In this document: positions 1-8,392 of the stretch, piece by piece
How positions within the stretch are numbered: the stretch's first letter is position 1
Layout: every line of letters begins with the position of its first letter
Assembly: GCF_900115545.1 (NCBI RefSeq)
Contig: NZ_FOWV01000008.1
Span: 62,001 to 126,000, forward strand
Origin: Ralstonia sp. NFACC01
Lineage (GTDB): Bacteria > Pseudomonadota > Gammaproteobacteria > Burkholderiales > Burkholderiaceae
Direction of reading: 5' to 3'
DNA length: 64,000 bases
Translations under genes and position numbers: made by a program
The notes under the pieces: model-generated
The model's input: only the letters and a program-made list of their open reading frames with translations
What the model was told of the DNA's origin: nothing
Databases searched by the model: none

Positions 1-352
1 CGCCCACCATCACGCCCCACAGCAGCACCATCTGCCACGGCTCGTGCATCATCGCCGAGAGTGCCGTGCCCGACACCAGCACCGCCAGCGCACCGAGCAC
101 CGTGGGGCGGATGCCGAAATACTGCATCGACGCCGCTGCAAACGGCCCCGTCAGCCCATACAGGGCAATACCGATCGAGATGGCCAGCGAGATCGTGCTG
201 CGGCTCCAGCCGAATTCGTGCTCGAGCGGCAGCATCATCACGCTGGGCGTGGCGCGCGTGCCGGCCGCGCATAGCAGGATCAGGAACACCACCGCCAGCG
301 CAAGCCAGCTGTAGTGGAAACGTGGGGCGATGAGGCGGGCAAGTCGCTGCAT
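1..352 (-). CDS. MFS transporter, N-terminal part (cut by window edge)
   Basis: The first 117 residues of a major facilitator superfamily permease read leftwards from an ATG at 352 and run off the window. Hydrophobic segments are visible at about residues 17-30, 50-70 and 80-100, with a short charged loop ending in YFGIRPT between helices 2 and 3, where MFS proteins carry motif A. The protein should sit in the inner membrane and export or import a small molecule; the substrate cannot be read from this part. It is divergent from the TetR gene at 532, with two TetR-type operators between them, so it is probably the repressed target of that regulator. The start is the first ATG with a hydrophobic N-terminus behind it. 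Confidence 0.8.
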   Translation of the reverse strand, partial: MQRLARLIAPRFHYSWLALAVVFLILLCAAGTRATPSVMMLPLEHEFGWSRSTISLAISIGIALYGLTGPFAAASMQYFGIRPTVLGALAVLVSGTALSAMMHEPWQMVLLWGVMVG

Positions 353-407
353 GGGCTGTCCGATTCTTTCGATTCTTGATTCTTGTTGGGGCGATAATAT
401 CGCATTC

Positions 408-455
408 GTTACCGGTCGGTAACAACGTGGTTGCGATAGTAGGTACCGATCGGTA
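408..455. promoter_or_regulatory. Two TetR-family operator palindromes
   Basis: Two related palindromes lie between the divergent MFS and TetR genes: GTTACCGGTCGGTAAC at 408-423 (7-base arms, 2-base centre) and TACCGATCGGTA at 444-455 (perfect). They share the half-site TACCG/CGGTA. Spacing and placement fit a TetR-type repressor that controls both its own gene and the transporter; the binding itself is inferred. Confidence 0.7.
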
Positions 456-531
456 ACATGTCAAGCAGCCTTCGAATGACACCGGCGTGGCTGGGGGTTT
501 GTGCCCCCACCGCGCTTGCAGGAGCAACACC

Positions 532-1191
532 ATGGCCACTCTTAACCGCCGCGGCCCGCGCGCGCTGTCCACCGTTGATCAACCCAAGCCGACGCCGCGT
601 CGCATCAGCGGCGAGGATGCCCACGCGAGCCTGCTCGAGGCAGCTCGTCAACTGTTTTACTACGAAGGCGTGCGGGCCGTGGGCGTCGAGGCCGTGGTGG
701 AGAAGGCGGGCGTCAACAAGATGAGCCTGTACCGCCAGTTCAAGTCGAAGGACGATCTCGTCATCGCTTACCTGGAGCGCAGCGACGAGAGCTTCTGGGG
801 CTACTTCAACGCGAGCGTGGCCAAGCACCCGGACGACGCGCGCGCGCAACTGCTGCAGTTCTTCATCGATGTCTCCGAACGCGCTTCGCGCCCCGGCTAC
901 CGGGGCTGCCCGTTTGTGAATGTGGCGGCGGAGTTCCCGGACCCGACGCATCCGGCGCGGCAGTTTGTCCAGCGCAACAAGGCGCTGCTGCTCACCCGCC
1001 TGCGTGACCGCGCCCAAGCCGCTGGTGCGACCGATCCCGATGCGCTGGCCGACGACTTGGCCTTCCTGATCGAAGGCGCCTACGCCGCCAGCCAGACCTT
1101 CGGCACCGATGCACCGCGCCTCATCAAGAGCCTGCCGCGCACGGCACGCGTGTTGCTCGACTCGGCTATCCCCGCGCGCAAACCGGACTGA
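532..1191 (+). CDS. TetR/AcrR family transcriptional regulator
   Basis: A 219-residue DNA-binding repressor. The TetR_N helix-turn-helix lies at about residues 33-77, with the typical pattern ARQLFYYEGV, VEKAGVNKMSLYRQFKSKDD. The remainder is the helical ligand-binding and dimerisation domain. The ATG at 532 has an AGGAG ribosome site 7 bases upstream, so it is preferred over an in-frame ATG at 487. It is divergent from the MFS gene, and two palindromes with the same half-site occupy the shared promoter region, which suggests autoregulation and control of the transporter. The ligand is unknown. Confidence 0.88.
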   Translation: MATLNRRGPRALSTVDQPKPTPRRISGEDAHASLLEAARQLFYYEGVRAVGVEAVVEKAGVNKMSLYRQFKSKDDLVIAYLERSDESFWGYFNASVAKHPDDARAQLLQFFIDVSERASRPGYRGCPFVNVAAEFPDPTHPARQFVQRNKALLLTRLRDRAQAAGATDPDALADDLAFLIEGAYAASQTFGTDAPRLIKSLPRTARVLLDSAIPARKPD

Positions 1192-1284
1192 TGTTGTAGC
1201 GCACTCACGCACACGAAACATGGGCGCGCGGGTGTCGTGCGATGCCGCTACACTCGCTGGCATTGTTGCTTCGGCCGCACCTTG

Positions 1285-2247
1285 ATGACGCCTAACCAAG
1301 TCCCGCTTTCTCCCGTTCGTACAGCGCCCGCTACGCCGCTGACCTTGCCGGCCGCGTTGTCGCAGGCGCAACGCGCGCTCGATCGCATCGTGCTCGGCAA
1401 GCCGCTGCAGATCCGCCTGGCGCTGGCGTGTCTGCTGGCCCGCGGGCATCTGCTGCTGGAAGACCTGCCGGGCGTGGGCAAGACCACGCTGGCGCATGCG
1501 CTGGCCCGCACGCTCGGCCTGCAATATCAGCGCGTGCAGTTCACGAGCGACTTGCTGCCGACTGACCTGATCGGCGTGTCGATCTACGTGAAAGAAAAGG
1601 GCGCCTTCGAATTCCACCCGGGGCCGCTGTTCGCGCAGGTTGTGCTGGCGGACGAGATCAACCGCGCCACGCCCAAGGCGCAAAGCGCACTGCTCGAAGC
1701 CATGGCCGAAGGGCAGGTCACGCATGACGGGGCGACGTATCCGCTGCCCGAGCCGTTCTTCGTGATTGCCACGCAGAACCCGCTGAACCAGATCGGCACG
1801 CATCCGCTGCCGGAATCGCAGTTGGATCGCTTTACGATGCGGCTGTCGCTGGGTTACCCCGATCAAAGTTCGGAACGTGCGCTGTACCTCGGCGGCGGTG
1901 CGCCGCAAGACATCGAGCCGGTGCTGACCGCCGCGCAGGTCATCGCCTTGCAGACTGCCGCCGATGCCGTCCACGTGGCGCCGGCGCTGGTCGACTACGT
2001 GCTCGCGCTGGTGAACGCCACGCGCACCGACGCACAGGTGCAGATGGGCCTGTCGCCGCGCGCCGGTCTGGCACTGCTGGCGGCGGCGCGTGCCTGGGCG
2101 CTCATCGATGACCGCGATGCAGTGCTGCCCGAAGACGTACAAGCCGTATTCAAGGCCGTGGCCGCGCACCGCTTGCTGCCCACGGGTGGCACGCTGTCGG
2201 CAACCGCGCTGGCGCAGCGGCTGCTCGACACGGTCGCCATTCCCTGA
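1285..2247 (+). CDS. MoxR-family AAA+ ATPase
   Basis: A 320-residue cytoplasmic AAA+ ATPase of the MoxR group, thought to act as chaperones in the assembly or activation of partner complexes. Walker A (LPGVGKTTLA) is near residues 61-70 and Walker B (LADEINRATP) near 121-130, with sensor and lid regions following. It is 12 bases upstream of a DUF58 gene, which in turn overlaps a transglutaminase-like gene. This MoxR/DUF58/TgpA order recurs widely in proteobacteria and marks one operon. The ATG at 1285 is chosen because upstream in-frame codons encode an unlikely Cys/Trp-rich stretch. Confidence 0.92.
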   Translation: MTPNQVPLSPVRTAPATPLTLPAALSQAQRALDRIVLGKPLQIRLALACLLARGHLLLEDLPGVGKTTLAHALARTLGLQYQRVQFTSDLLPTDLIGVSIYVKEKGAFEFHPGPLFAQVVLADEINRATPKAQSALLEAMAEGQVTHDGATYPLPEPFFVIATQNPLNQIGTHPLPESQLDRFTMRLSLGYPDQSSERALYLGGGAPQDIEPVLTAAQVIALQTAADAVHVAPALVDYVLALVNATRTDAQVQMGLSPRAGLALLAAARAWALIDDRDAVLPEDVQAVFKAVAAHRLLPTGGTLSATALAQRLLDTVAIP

Positions 2248-2259
2248 GTACGCGGCGCC

Positions 2260-3342
2260 ATGGCGCGATTGCGTTCTCTGCTGCTCGCGCCATTGCGTCT
2301 GCTCGGTGCGGGCCTGGCGATGCTGCCCGGCGTGCGCTTTGCACGGGCGCGTGTGCAACGCTTTCTGCAACGGCCGCGCACGCCGCGCGAAGGCCGCATC
2401 CGCCTGGACCGCAACCACGTCTACATCCTGCCCACCGCAGCCGGTGCCGGCTTTGCGCTGCTGCTGTTAGTGATGCTGCTCACCTCGCTCAACTACAACG
2501 TCAGCCTGGGCTTTCTGCTGACCTTCGTGCTGGCCGGCGTGGCAGCGTCCGCCATGTGGCAGACACATCGCAACCTCGTTGATCTGGAAGTACGCGGCGC
2601 GGCGGGCGATGCCGTGTTTGCCGGGCATGCGTTGAATGTTGGCGTGGCATTGGCCAATGTCACACCATGGGCGCGTGTGGGTGTGGATGTGAGCGCCGCG
2701 CAAGCCGCTGCCGTGGAAACCTCGCTCGACGCGCAGGACGCCATCGTGGCCGCGTTGTCTTTCGCCGATCAGCCGCGCGGTTGGTTCAAGTTGCCGCGCC
2801 TGACGGTGTCGACGCGTTTCCCGCTCGGCCTGTTTCGCGCGTGGAGCTACGCCGATGCGCCGCTGACATTGCTCGTCTATCCGGCACCGGAACCCTCCGC
2901 GCCGCCGCTGCCCGCCAGCTTTGCCCCCGAACCTGGCGAAGAAGACGACACGCGCGCCGCCCGCACCCATGTCGAAGAAGCCGCAGACCAACTGCGCACC
3001 TACCGCCCCGGCGACGCACTGCGCAGCATTGCCTGGAAGCACAGCGCGCGGCTCGACACGTGGATGAGCCGCACCGGCCAGCAAGTGCGCCACGCGCAAT
3101 GTGTGCTCGCGTGGGAAGCGCTGCCGCCCTCGATGAACGTGGAACAACGCCTGTCGCGCCTGTGCGCCTGGGTGCTGGCCGCCGAGCACGCCCCCGCCGG
3201 CGATGAACCCGAATACACGCTGAGCCTGCCGGGCACTGTCATTGGCCCGGCGCGGGGTGTTGCGCATCGGGACGCATGTCTGCGTGCATTAGCGTTGTGG
3301 GGTAAGCCTGCGATGCCGGAAGCGGAAGGCGAAGCCACATGA
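2260..3342 (+). CDS. DUF58 domain-containing protein
   Basis: A 360-residue protein. An N-terminal arm is followed by two adjacent membrane segments at about residues 62-100, then a soluble region with the DUF58 signature around residues 245-265 (RTYRPGDALRSIAWKHSAR), where the family resembles von Willebrand A-type folds. DUF58 proteins are partners of MoxR ATPases; their biochemical role is poorly defined. The stop codon overlaps the next start in an ATGA, so translation of the transglutaminase-like gene is probably coupled. Confidence 0.88.
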   Translation: MARLRSLLLAPLRLLGAGLAMLPGVRFARARVQRFLQRPRTPREGRIRLDRNHVYILPTAAGAGFALLLLVMLLTSLNYNVSLGFLLTFVLAGVAASAMWQTHRNLVDLEVRGAAGDAVFAGHALNVGVALANVTPWARVGVDVSAAQAAAVETSLDAQDAIVAALSFADQPRGWFKLPRLTVSTRFPLGLFRAWSYADAPLTLLVYPAPEPSAPPLPASFAPEPGEEDDTRAARTHVEEAADQLRTYRPGDALRSIAWKHSARLDTWMSRTGQQVRHAQCVLAWEALPPSMNVEQRLSRLCAWVLAAEHAPAGDEPEYTLSLPGTVIGPARGVAHRDACLRALALWGKPAMPEAEGEAT

Positions 3343-5372
3343 CCACTGCCACCATCGGCACCGAAGCGGCCGCCTTCGGCTCGGCCCGGGCCCTGACGCA
3401 CCGCGAACATGGCTGGCTGATCGCACAGCTTGCCGTCGTGCTCGCGCCGCTGCTGCGTGCGCTGCCGCTGGTGACGTGCGCTGTGTTCGGCGTGCTGCTG
3501 CTCTGGCGCGCGCTGCTGTGGGTGCGGCGCGCGCCGTTGCCCGGCAAGTGGCCGCTGGGGCTGACGGGCGTGGCCACGCTTATCGTGACGCTGGCACTCG
3601 CCATGCGCACCGGCGGAAACATCGGGCGGGACTTGTCGGTCGCGCTGCTTGGCGCGTTTCTCGTGCTCAAGCTGATGGAATCGCACACCGTGCGCAACGG
3701 CGTGCTCGTCACGCAGTTGTGCTGTTTCCTGCTGCTCTCGCAGGTGCTGTTTGACCAGCCACCCTGGTTGGCCGCGACCATGCTGGGGACCGTGGCGTTG
3801 CTCTTGCGCAACTGGCTGTTGCTGCTGCATCCGCAGGCGCGTGCGCGCGTATCCCCCGCGCGTGTGCTGGCGCGTTTGGTGCTCATGGGGTTGCCGTGCG
3901 CGGCGGTGCTGTTCCTGTTGTTTCCGCGGCTGGATCATCCGCTGTGGCGCCTGCCGCAAACCGCCGACACCGCCGTCAGCGGCCTGTCCGACCGCATGGC
4001 GCCCGGCTCCGTCGGCCAGTTGATCCTCTCCGACGATCTGGCCTTCCGCGTCGATTTTGCCGGCGTGCCGCCACCGCTCGATACGCTCTACTGGCGCGGC
4101 ATGGTGCTGTGGCGTTTCGATGGCCAGACGTGGACGGCCGCGTCGATGCGGCAACGTCCCGCAGCGGAAAGCGTACCCAATTCTGCGGACGCAATTAGCG
4201 GCGCGCCGGGCGTATTCGATTACAACATCACACTGGAACCGACGCGCCAGCGCTGGCTGTTTGCGCTTGATCGCGGCCAGTCGATCGAGGCGCGAGACGG
4301 CACCGGCCGCAGCATCGACGGCGAATTCATCAGCACGCAACCGCTCGAGCAGCGCGTGCGGTATCACGCGCGCTCGCGGCTGCCAGAGCGCAATCGCGCG
4401 GACGACGCTCGCCCGCTCGACCCACTTACGCAGCAGATGGCGCTGGCGTTGCCGGCGGGCAACGGCCAAGCGCGTGCGCTGGCAGCGCAATGGGCAGAGC
4501 TGCCGCCGCCTGAGCGCGTATCGGCGGCGCTCAAGCTGTTTGGCCGCGCACCGTTTGCCTACACGCTTGAACCGGAACCGCTGCAGGATCAGCAGATCGA
4601 CGATTTTCTTTTCCGCACGCACCGTGGCTTCTGCGAGCACTACGCGGGCAGCTTCGTCTTTTTGATGCGCGCGGCAGGCGTGCCGGCGCGTGTGGTGGTG
4701 GGCTACCTCGGCGGCGAGGTGAACGCCATGAGCGGCGACATCATCGTGCGCCAGTCCGATGCACACGCCTGGGCTGAGGTGTGGCTCGACGGACGCGGCT
4801 GGGTGCGTGTGGACCCAACTGCCGCCGTGGCGCCGCAACGTGTCGAACGTGGCTTGGCTGCCGCCGTGCCCGCCAGTGAATTCCGCTCGCGCCGTGCAGA
4901 AGAACCTGGCTGGCTGCGCAGCGTGCGCTGGGGGCTCGATGGCCTCATCAGCGGCTGGAACAGTTGGGTGCTTGGCTACGACCGCAGCCGCCAAGCGCGC
5001 CTGTTCGCGTGGCTGGGGCTGGATGCAGCAGACCCTCGCGCGGTGCTGTGGGGTGTGTCGGGTTTGTTCCTGCTCGCTGCGCTGCCGCTCCTCTGGCAGC
5101 AACGCAAGCCCAAACCTGACCCGGTGCAGGCCCTGTGGCAGCGGTTGTGTGACCGGCTGGCGCGACATGGTTGCACGCGGGGCCCGGCAGAGGGCCCGAT
5201 GGCGTATGCCGAGCGTGCCGCCGCGCAGTTTCCGCACGCGGCGCAGGCGTTGCGCAATGCAGCCGCCGGCTACGTTGCCCTGCGCTACGGACGCGAGGAT
5301 GGCGATGCGCAAGCGCGTGCCCAGCGGTTCACGCAATGGCGCGAAGCGGTTGCGCAAGTTCGCCTGGGTTAA
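3339..5372 (+). CDS. TgpA-like membrane transglutaminase (DUF3488 / transglutaminase core / DUF4129)
   Basis: A 677-residue polytopic membrane protein. Six or so hydrophobic helices fill residues 25-200 (DUF3488). A periplasmic transglutaminase core follows, with the catalytic triad visible as Cys in GFCEHYAG (about residue 431), His in DAHAWAEVWL (about 475) and Asp in VDPTAA (about 492). A late membrane helix near residue 565 and a DUF4129-like tail end the protein. Pseudomonas TgpA of this architecture is essential; its substrate is not settled. It is the third gene of the MoxR/DUF58 operon, starting inside the previous stop. Confidence 0.92.
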   Translation: MTTATIGTEAAAFGSARALTHREHGWLIAQLAVVLAPLLRALPLVTCAVFGVLLLWRALLWVRRAPLPGKWPLGLTGVATLIVTLALAMRTGGNIGRDLSVALLGAFLVLKLMESHTVRNGVLVTQLCCFLLLSQVLFDQPPWLAATMLGTVALLLRNWLLLLHPQARARVSPARVLARLVLMGLPCAAVLFLLFPRLDHPLWRLPQTADTAVSGLSDRMAPGSVGQLILSDDLAFRVDFAGVPPPLDTLYWRGMVLWRFDGQTWTAASMRQRPAAESVPNSADAISGAPGVFDYNITLEPTRQRWLFALDRGQSIEARDGTGRSIDGEFISTQPLEQRVRYHARSRLPERNRADDARPLDPLTQQMALALPAGNGQARALAAQWAELPPPERVSAALKLFGRAPFAYTLEPEPLQDQQIDDFLFRTHRGFCEHYAGSFVFLMRAAGVPARVVVGYLGGEVNAMSGDIIVRQSDAHAWAEVWLDGRGWVRVDPTAAVAPQRVERGLAAAVPASEFRSRRAEEPGWLRSVRWGLDGLISGWNSWVLGYDRSRQARLFAWLGLDAADPRAVLWGVSGLFLLAALPLLWQQRKPKPDPVQALWQRLCDRLARHGCTRGPAEGPMAYAERAAAQFPHAAQALRNAAAGYVALRYGREDGDAQARAQRFTQWREAVAQVRLG

Positions 5373-5755
5373 CGCGCAAGCTGTTGATCGGCTTAGAAAA
5401 CGTGCCCCAAATGCGGGCGCCCGCGCGGTTGATCCAGCGCGCGAGTCATTCACCTGTGATGGAATATTTTCCGATCCAGGGTTTAAATATTTCGGATAGA
5501 TAACTCGGGCAATGCAATAACTGCACGCAGTTTCCCGATTGCAGATAATGGGTGCGACACAGTTACGCAGGGCGTGCGCATTATCGGTGCATATTTGATC
5601 CGATTTGGCGTCGATACCTTCACTGGCACAGCGGGAACCTTTCTCATACGATGGTTTTCGTAACGTTTCCGCTGCACTGCAATGTTGCCGAGAACACCCG
5701 CCCAACTGGGGTTTCGGCCTGCAGCGGTCTCGCAGATTCCGCAGGAGCCATACCA
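5373..5755. other. Intergenic region without a recognised gene
   Basis: 383 bases between the transglutaminase and carbonic anhydrase genes. It is less GC-rich in the middle (about 5455-5540), where a promoter for the carbonic anhydrase may lie. No convincing terminator or conserved small gene was seen. Confidence 0.5.
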
Positions 5756-6400
5756 ATGCATCGACCGAAACGCATGCTTGTCGAGAATGTCGCGTGGGCG
5801 CACGAAACTGCCGCACGTGATCCCGGATTCTTTTCGCGTTTGGCCCAAGGCCAACAACCCCAGGTGTTATGGATCGGCTGTGCAGATAGCCGCGTGCCCG
5901 CTGAAACCATTACACATTCCAACCCGGGCGATTTATTCGTCCATCGCAATATCGCCAATCTTGTTTGCCCGGCGGACGACAACACGATGAGCGTGCTGGA
6001 ATATGCGGTGCGCGTGCTCAAGGTCGCGCACGTGATCGTGTGCGGGCATGACGGCTGTGGTGGCGTGCGCGCGTCGCTGCTGCCACCGCCCGACGGTTTG
6101 CCGCACGTGGCGCGCCGCATTGCGCCGCTGTGCGCGCTGGCCGGCCGCCACCGTACAGAACTTGACGCCGTGTCTGATCTGGACGCACGCGTCAATCGCC
6201 TGGCGGAACTCAACGTGCTCGAACAGGTGCGCTGCCTGCGCGAGAGCGCCATCGTGCGCGAGGCAGAACGCCCGCCGCGCGTGCACGGCTGGATATTCGG
6301 CCTGGCCGATGGACACATCCGCGTGCTGGCTTCGGGCGATCCGGATGCGGAACACGCCACCCGCGGCGACATCCTGGTGCCCGCCGAGGCCATCGCTTAA
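5756..6400 (+). CDS. Beta-class carbonic anhydrase
   Basis: A 214-residue zinc enzyme interconverting CO2 and bicarbonate in the cytoplasm. Zinc ligands are seen in CADSR (about residues 42-46) and in GHDGCGG (about 97-103), the diagnostic beta-class pair, with the catalytic Asp-Arg dyad in the first motif. Length fits the family. The start at 5756 has GCAGGAG upstream at 5741-5747; the frame stays open further upstream but that extension is not protein-like. It is followed after 126 bases by a SulP transporter, a pairing that suggests bicarbonate supply or pH homeostasis. Confidence 0.92.
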   Translation: MHRPKRMLVENVAWAHETAARDPGFFSRLAQGQQPQVLWIGCADSRVPAETITHSNPGDLFVHRNIANLVCPADDNTMSVLEYAVRVLKVAHVIVCGHDGCGGVRASLLPPPDGLPHVARRIAPLCALAGRHRTELDAVSDLDARVNRLAELNVLEQVRCLRESAIVREAERPPRVHGWIFGLADGHIRVLASGDPDAEHATRGDILVPAEAIA

Positions 6401-6526
6401 CCCGATCGGCGGCGGCGTTTGTGGCTGCTGCCGTTTCCCGACGTTTTCTCTCCTCACGCATGCCGGCGGTGCCCCCGCCCGCAGGCAGGCGTTCGCGCGT
6501 GCGCAGTTCATACAACTCCAACAACC

Positions 6527-8089
6527 ATGCAGACACCAACCTCTCCGGCGTTCTTCCCGCGCGACATGCTCGCCGGGGTCATCGTGTTCTTTGTCGCCCT
6601 GCCGCTGTGCCTGGGTATTGCCAATGCATCGGGCGTTGACCCGCTTGCCGGGCTGCTCTCCGGCATGATCGGTGGCCTGGTGGTGGCGCTGCTCAGCGGC
6701 TCGCAACTGAGCGTGAGCGGCCCGGCGGCGGGCCTCGTCGTGATCGTCGTGGACGGCATTGCCAAGCTGGGCGGTTTCCCGGCATTTCTGGTGGCCGTGG
6801 CGCTGGCGGGCGCACTGCAGTTTGTGTTCGGCATGCTCCGCGCCGGTCGCTTTGCGGCATATGTACCGTCGTCCGTCATCAAGGGCATGCTCGCGGCGAT
6901 CGGGCTGCTGCTGATCATCAAGCAGGTGCCGCTCGCGCTTGGGATGGCAAGCGGAGATGCCGCTGCCGGCGCCGGCACGCTCGCCACACCGTTTGGCGCG
7001 TTCTCGGTCACGGCGATGCTGGTGACGCTGCTCTCCGCCGCCGTGCTCATCGGCTGGGATACACCGATGCTGCGACGATTCATGCTGGTCCGCGCGCTGC
7101 CTTCGCCGCTTGTTGTGGTGGCACTCGGCATTGGCGTGACCTTGCTCCTTGAGGTGGTGGCACCGGGCATTGCAGTGCCGGCTGAGCATCGTGTTGGTCT
7201 GCCGTCGCTCGCGTCGTTCGGGGCGTTTCTCGATGCGCTTGAGTCGCCCACGCTCGGGGCTCTGGGCAATCCGGATGTCTGGCGCGTAGCGATGGCGCTG
7301 GCCATCGTCGCCAGTCTCGAGACGCTGCTGTGCCTGGAGGCCGTCGAGCAGATCGACCCAAAGAAACGTGCCGCATCGCCGGATCGCGAGCTGAAGGCGC
7401 AAGGCGTGGGCAATTTGGTGGCGGGCCTGCTGGGCGGGCTTCCCATCACCTCCGTCATCGTGCGCAGCTCGGCCAACGTGCACGCCGGCGCGCAGAGCCG
7501 CTGGTCGGCCGTCGTGCATGGCGCGCTGCTGCTGGCGAGCGTGTTTGCGCTCACCGCCATCGTCAATCTGATTCCGCTGGCGTGCCTGGCCACCATCCTG
7601 ATCTTCACCGGCTACAAGCTGGCCAAGCCGTCGCTGTTCGTGGCGGTGGCGCGGCAGGGGTGGGATCGCTTTGCACCCTTCATCGCCACCATCGTCGGGG
7701 TGCTGCTGACGGACTTGCTGATCGGCATCGTGATCGGCATTGCGCTGAGCATCGCGCTGGCGATCCGCGCCAACCTGCGCCGCACGATTGTCATGGCGCG
7801 CCATCACGACCACTTCCTGCTGTCGTTCCGCAAGGACGTGTCGTTCATGGGCAAGGTGCCACTCAAGCGCTATCTGGCACAGGTGCCGGACCACGCCACG
7901 CTCATCGTCGACGGCGCCCGAGCGGATTACATCGACCCCGACGTGCGCGAGATGGTCGAGCACTTCATCGAGGGGGCGCCGGCGCGCGGCATCGTTATCG
8001 AGCGCCATCACTTTGATGCGTCGGTGCCACAGCGCGCTCCAGGGCTACGCATGCCACGCCTGCCATTTGTGCGGACGGCCACCAGATAA
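6527..8089 (+). CDS. SulP family inorganic anion transporter
   Basis: A 520-residue inner-membrane permease with about ten to fourteen hydrophobic segments from residue 10 to 415, beginning with the SulP-typical LPLCLGIANASG region and containing the SGPAAGL motif near residue 65. The cytoplasmic tail after residue 425 looks like a short STAS domain. SulP proteins move sulfate, bicarbonate or other anions. The neighbouring carbonic anhydrase makes bicarbonate the likelier substrate here, but this is context, not proof. The ATG at 6527 precedes a polar N-terminus directly leading to helix 1; upstream in-frame sequence is Cys/Pro-rich and rejected. Confidence 0.88.
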   Translation: MQTPTSPAFFPRDMLAGVIVFFVALPLCLGIANASGVDPLAGLLSGMIGGLVVALLSGSQLSVSGPAAGLVVIVVDGIAKLGGFPAFLVAVALAGALQFVFGMLRAGRFAAYVPSSVIKGMLAAIGLLLIIKQVPLALGMASGDAAAGAGTLATPFGAFSVTAMLVTLLSAAVLIGWDTPMLRRFMLVRALPSPLVVVALGIGVTLLLEVVAPGIAVPAEHRVGLPSLASFGAFLDALESPTLGALGNPDVWRVAMALAIVASLETLLCLEAVEQIDPKKRAASPDRELKAQGVGNLVAGLLGGLPITSVIVRSSANVHAGAQSRWSAVVHGALLLASVFALTAIVNLIPLACLATILIFTGYKLAKPSLFVAVARQGWDRFAPFIATIVGVLLTDLLIGIVIGIALSIALAIRANLRRTIVMARHHDHFLLSFRKDVSFMGKVPLKRYLAQVPDHATLIVDGARADYIDPDVREMVEHFIEGAPARGIVIERHHFDASVPQRAPGLRMPRLPFVRTATR

Positions 8090-8392
8090 CGTGTGTCTGG
8101 AGGTTTAACCCATTTTGGGTAATTTTGAGTGTTCCCTCCAAACATAATCCCGAAAGCTTGTCGGAGGGTGAACGTTTGCGCCACGGTGGCACTTCGTCTG
8201 GTAGTGATGTCCTGGGTCCGGTTGGCGTGATGACGGGCGTTGCCGGCGTTTGACAATGTTTGCAATTGCCATCGACTCGGTTAATAGACTGAATTTGAAC
8301 GCGTTATCGAGTGATTCGGATGGCGCACCGATAAAGTATCGAATCAGGCAAAAGTGCGCATTATCAAGCGCATTTTTAAACGGGAGGCAGAC
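8090..8392. other. Leader region of the Gly-rich lipoprotein gene
   Basis: 303 bases without a gene. The right half (about 8250-8385) is AT-richer than its surroundings and ends in a strong GGGAGG ribosome site for the lipoprotein start at 8393. A long untranslated leader or promoter is likely; no specific operator was recognised. Confidence 0.45.

Noticed and set aside
409-2418. Very long minus-strand open frame opposite the TetR and MoxR genes
   Set aside because: High GC at third positions leaves antisense frames open; the translation is Arg/Gln/His-rich with no domain, and the plus-strand genes have clear motifs.
3000-5816. 938-codon minus-strand frame opposite the transglutaminase gene
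   Set aside because: Same antisense effect; composition is Arg/His/Gln-rich, and the plus strand carries a complete catalytic triad.
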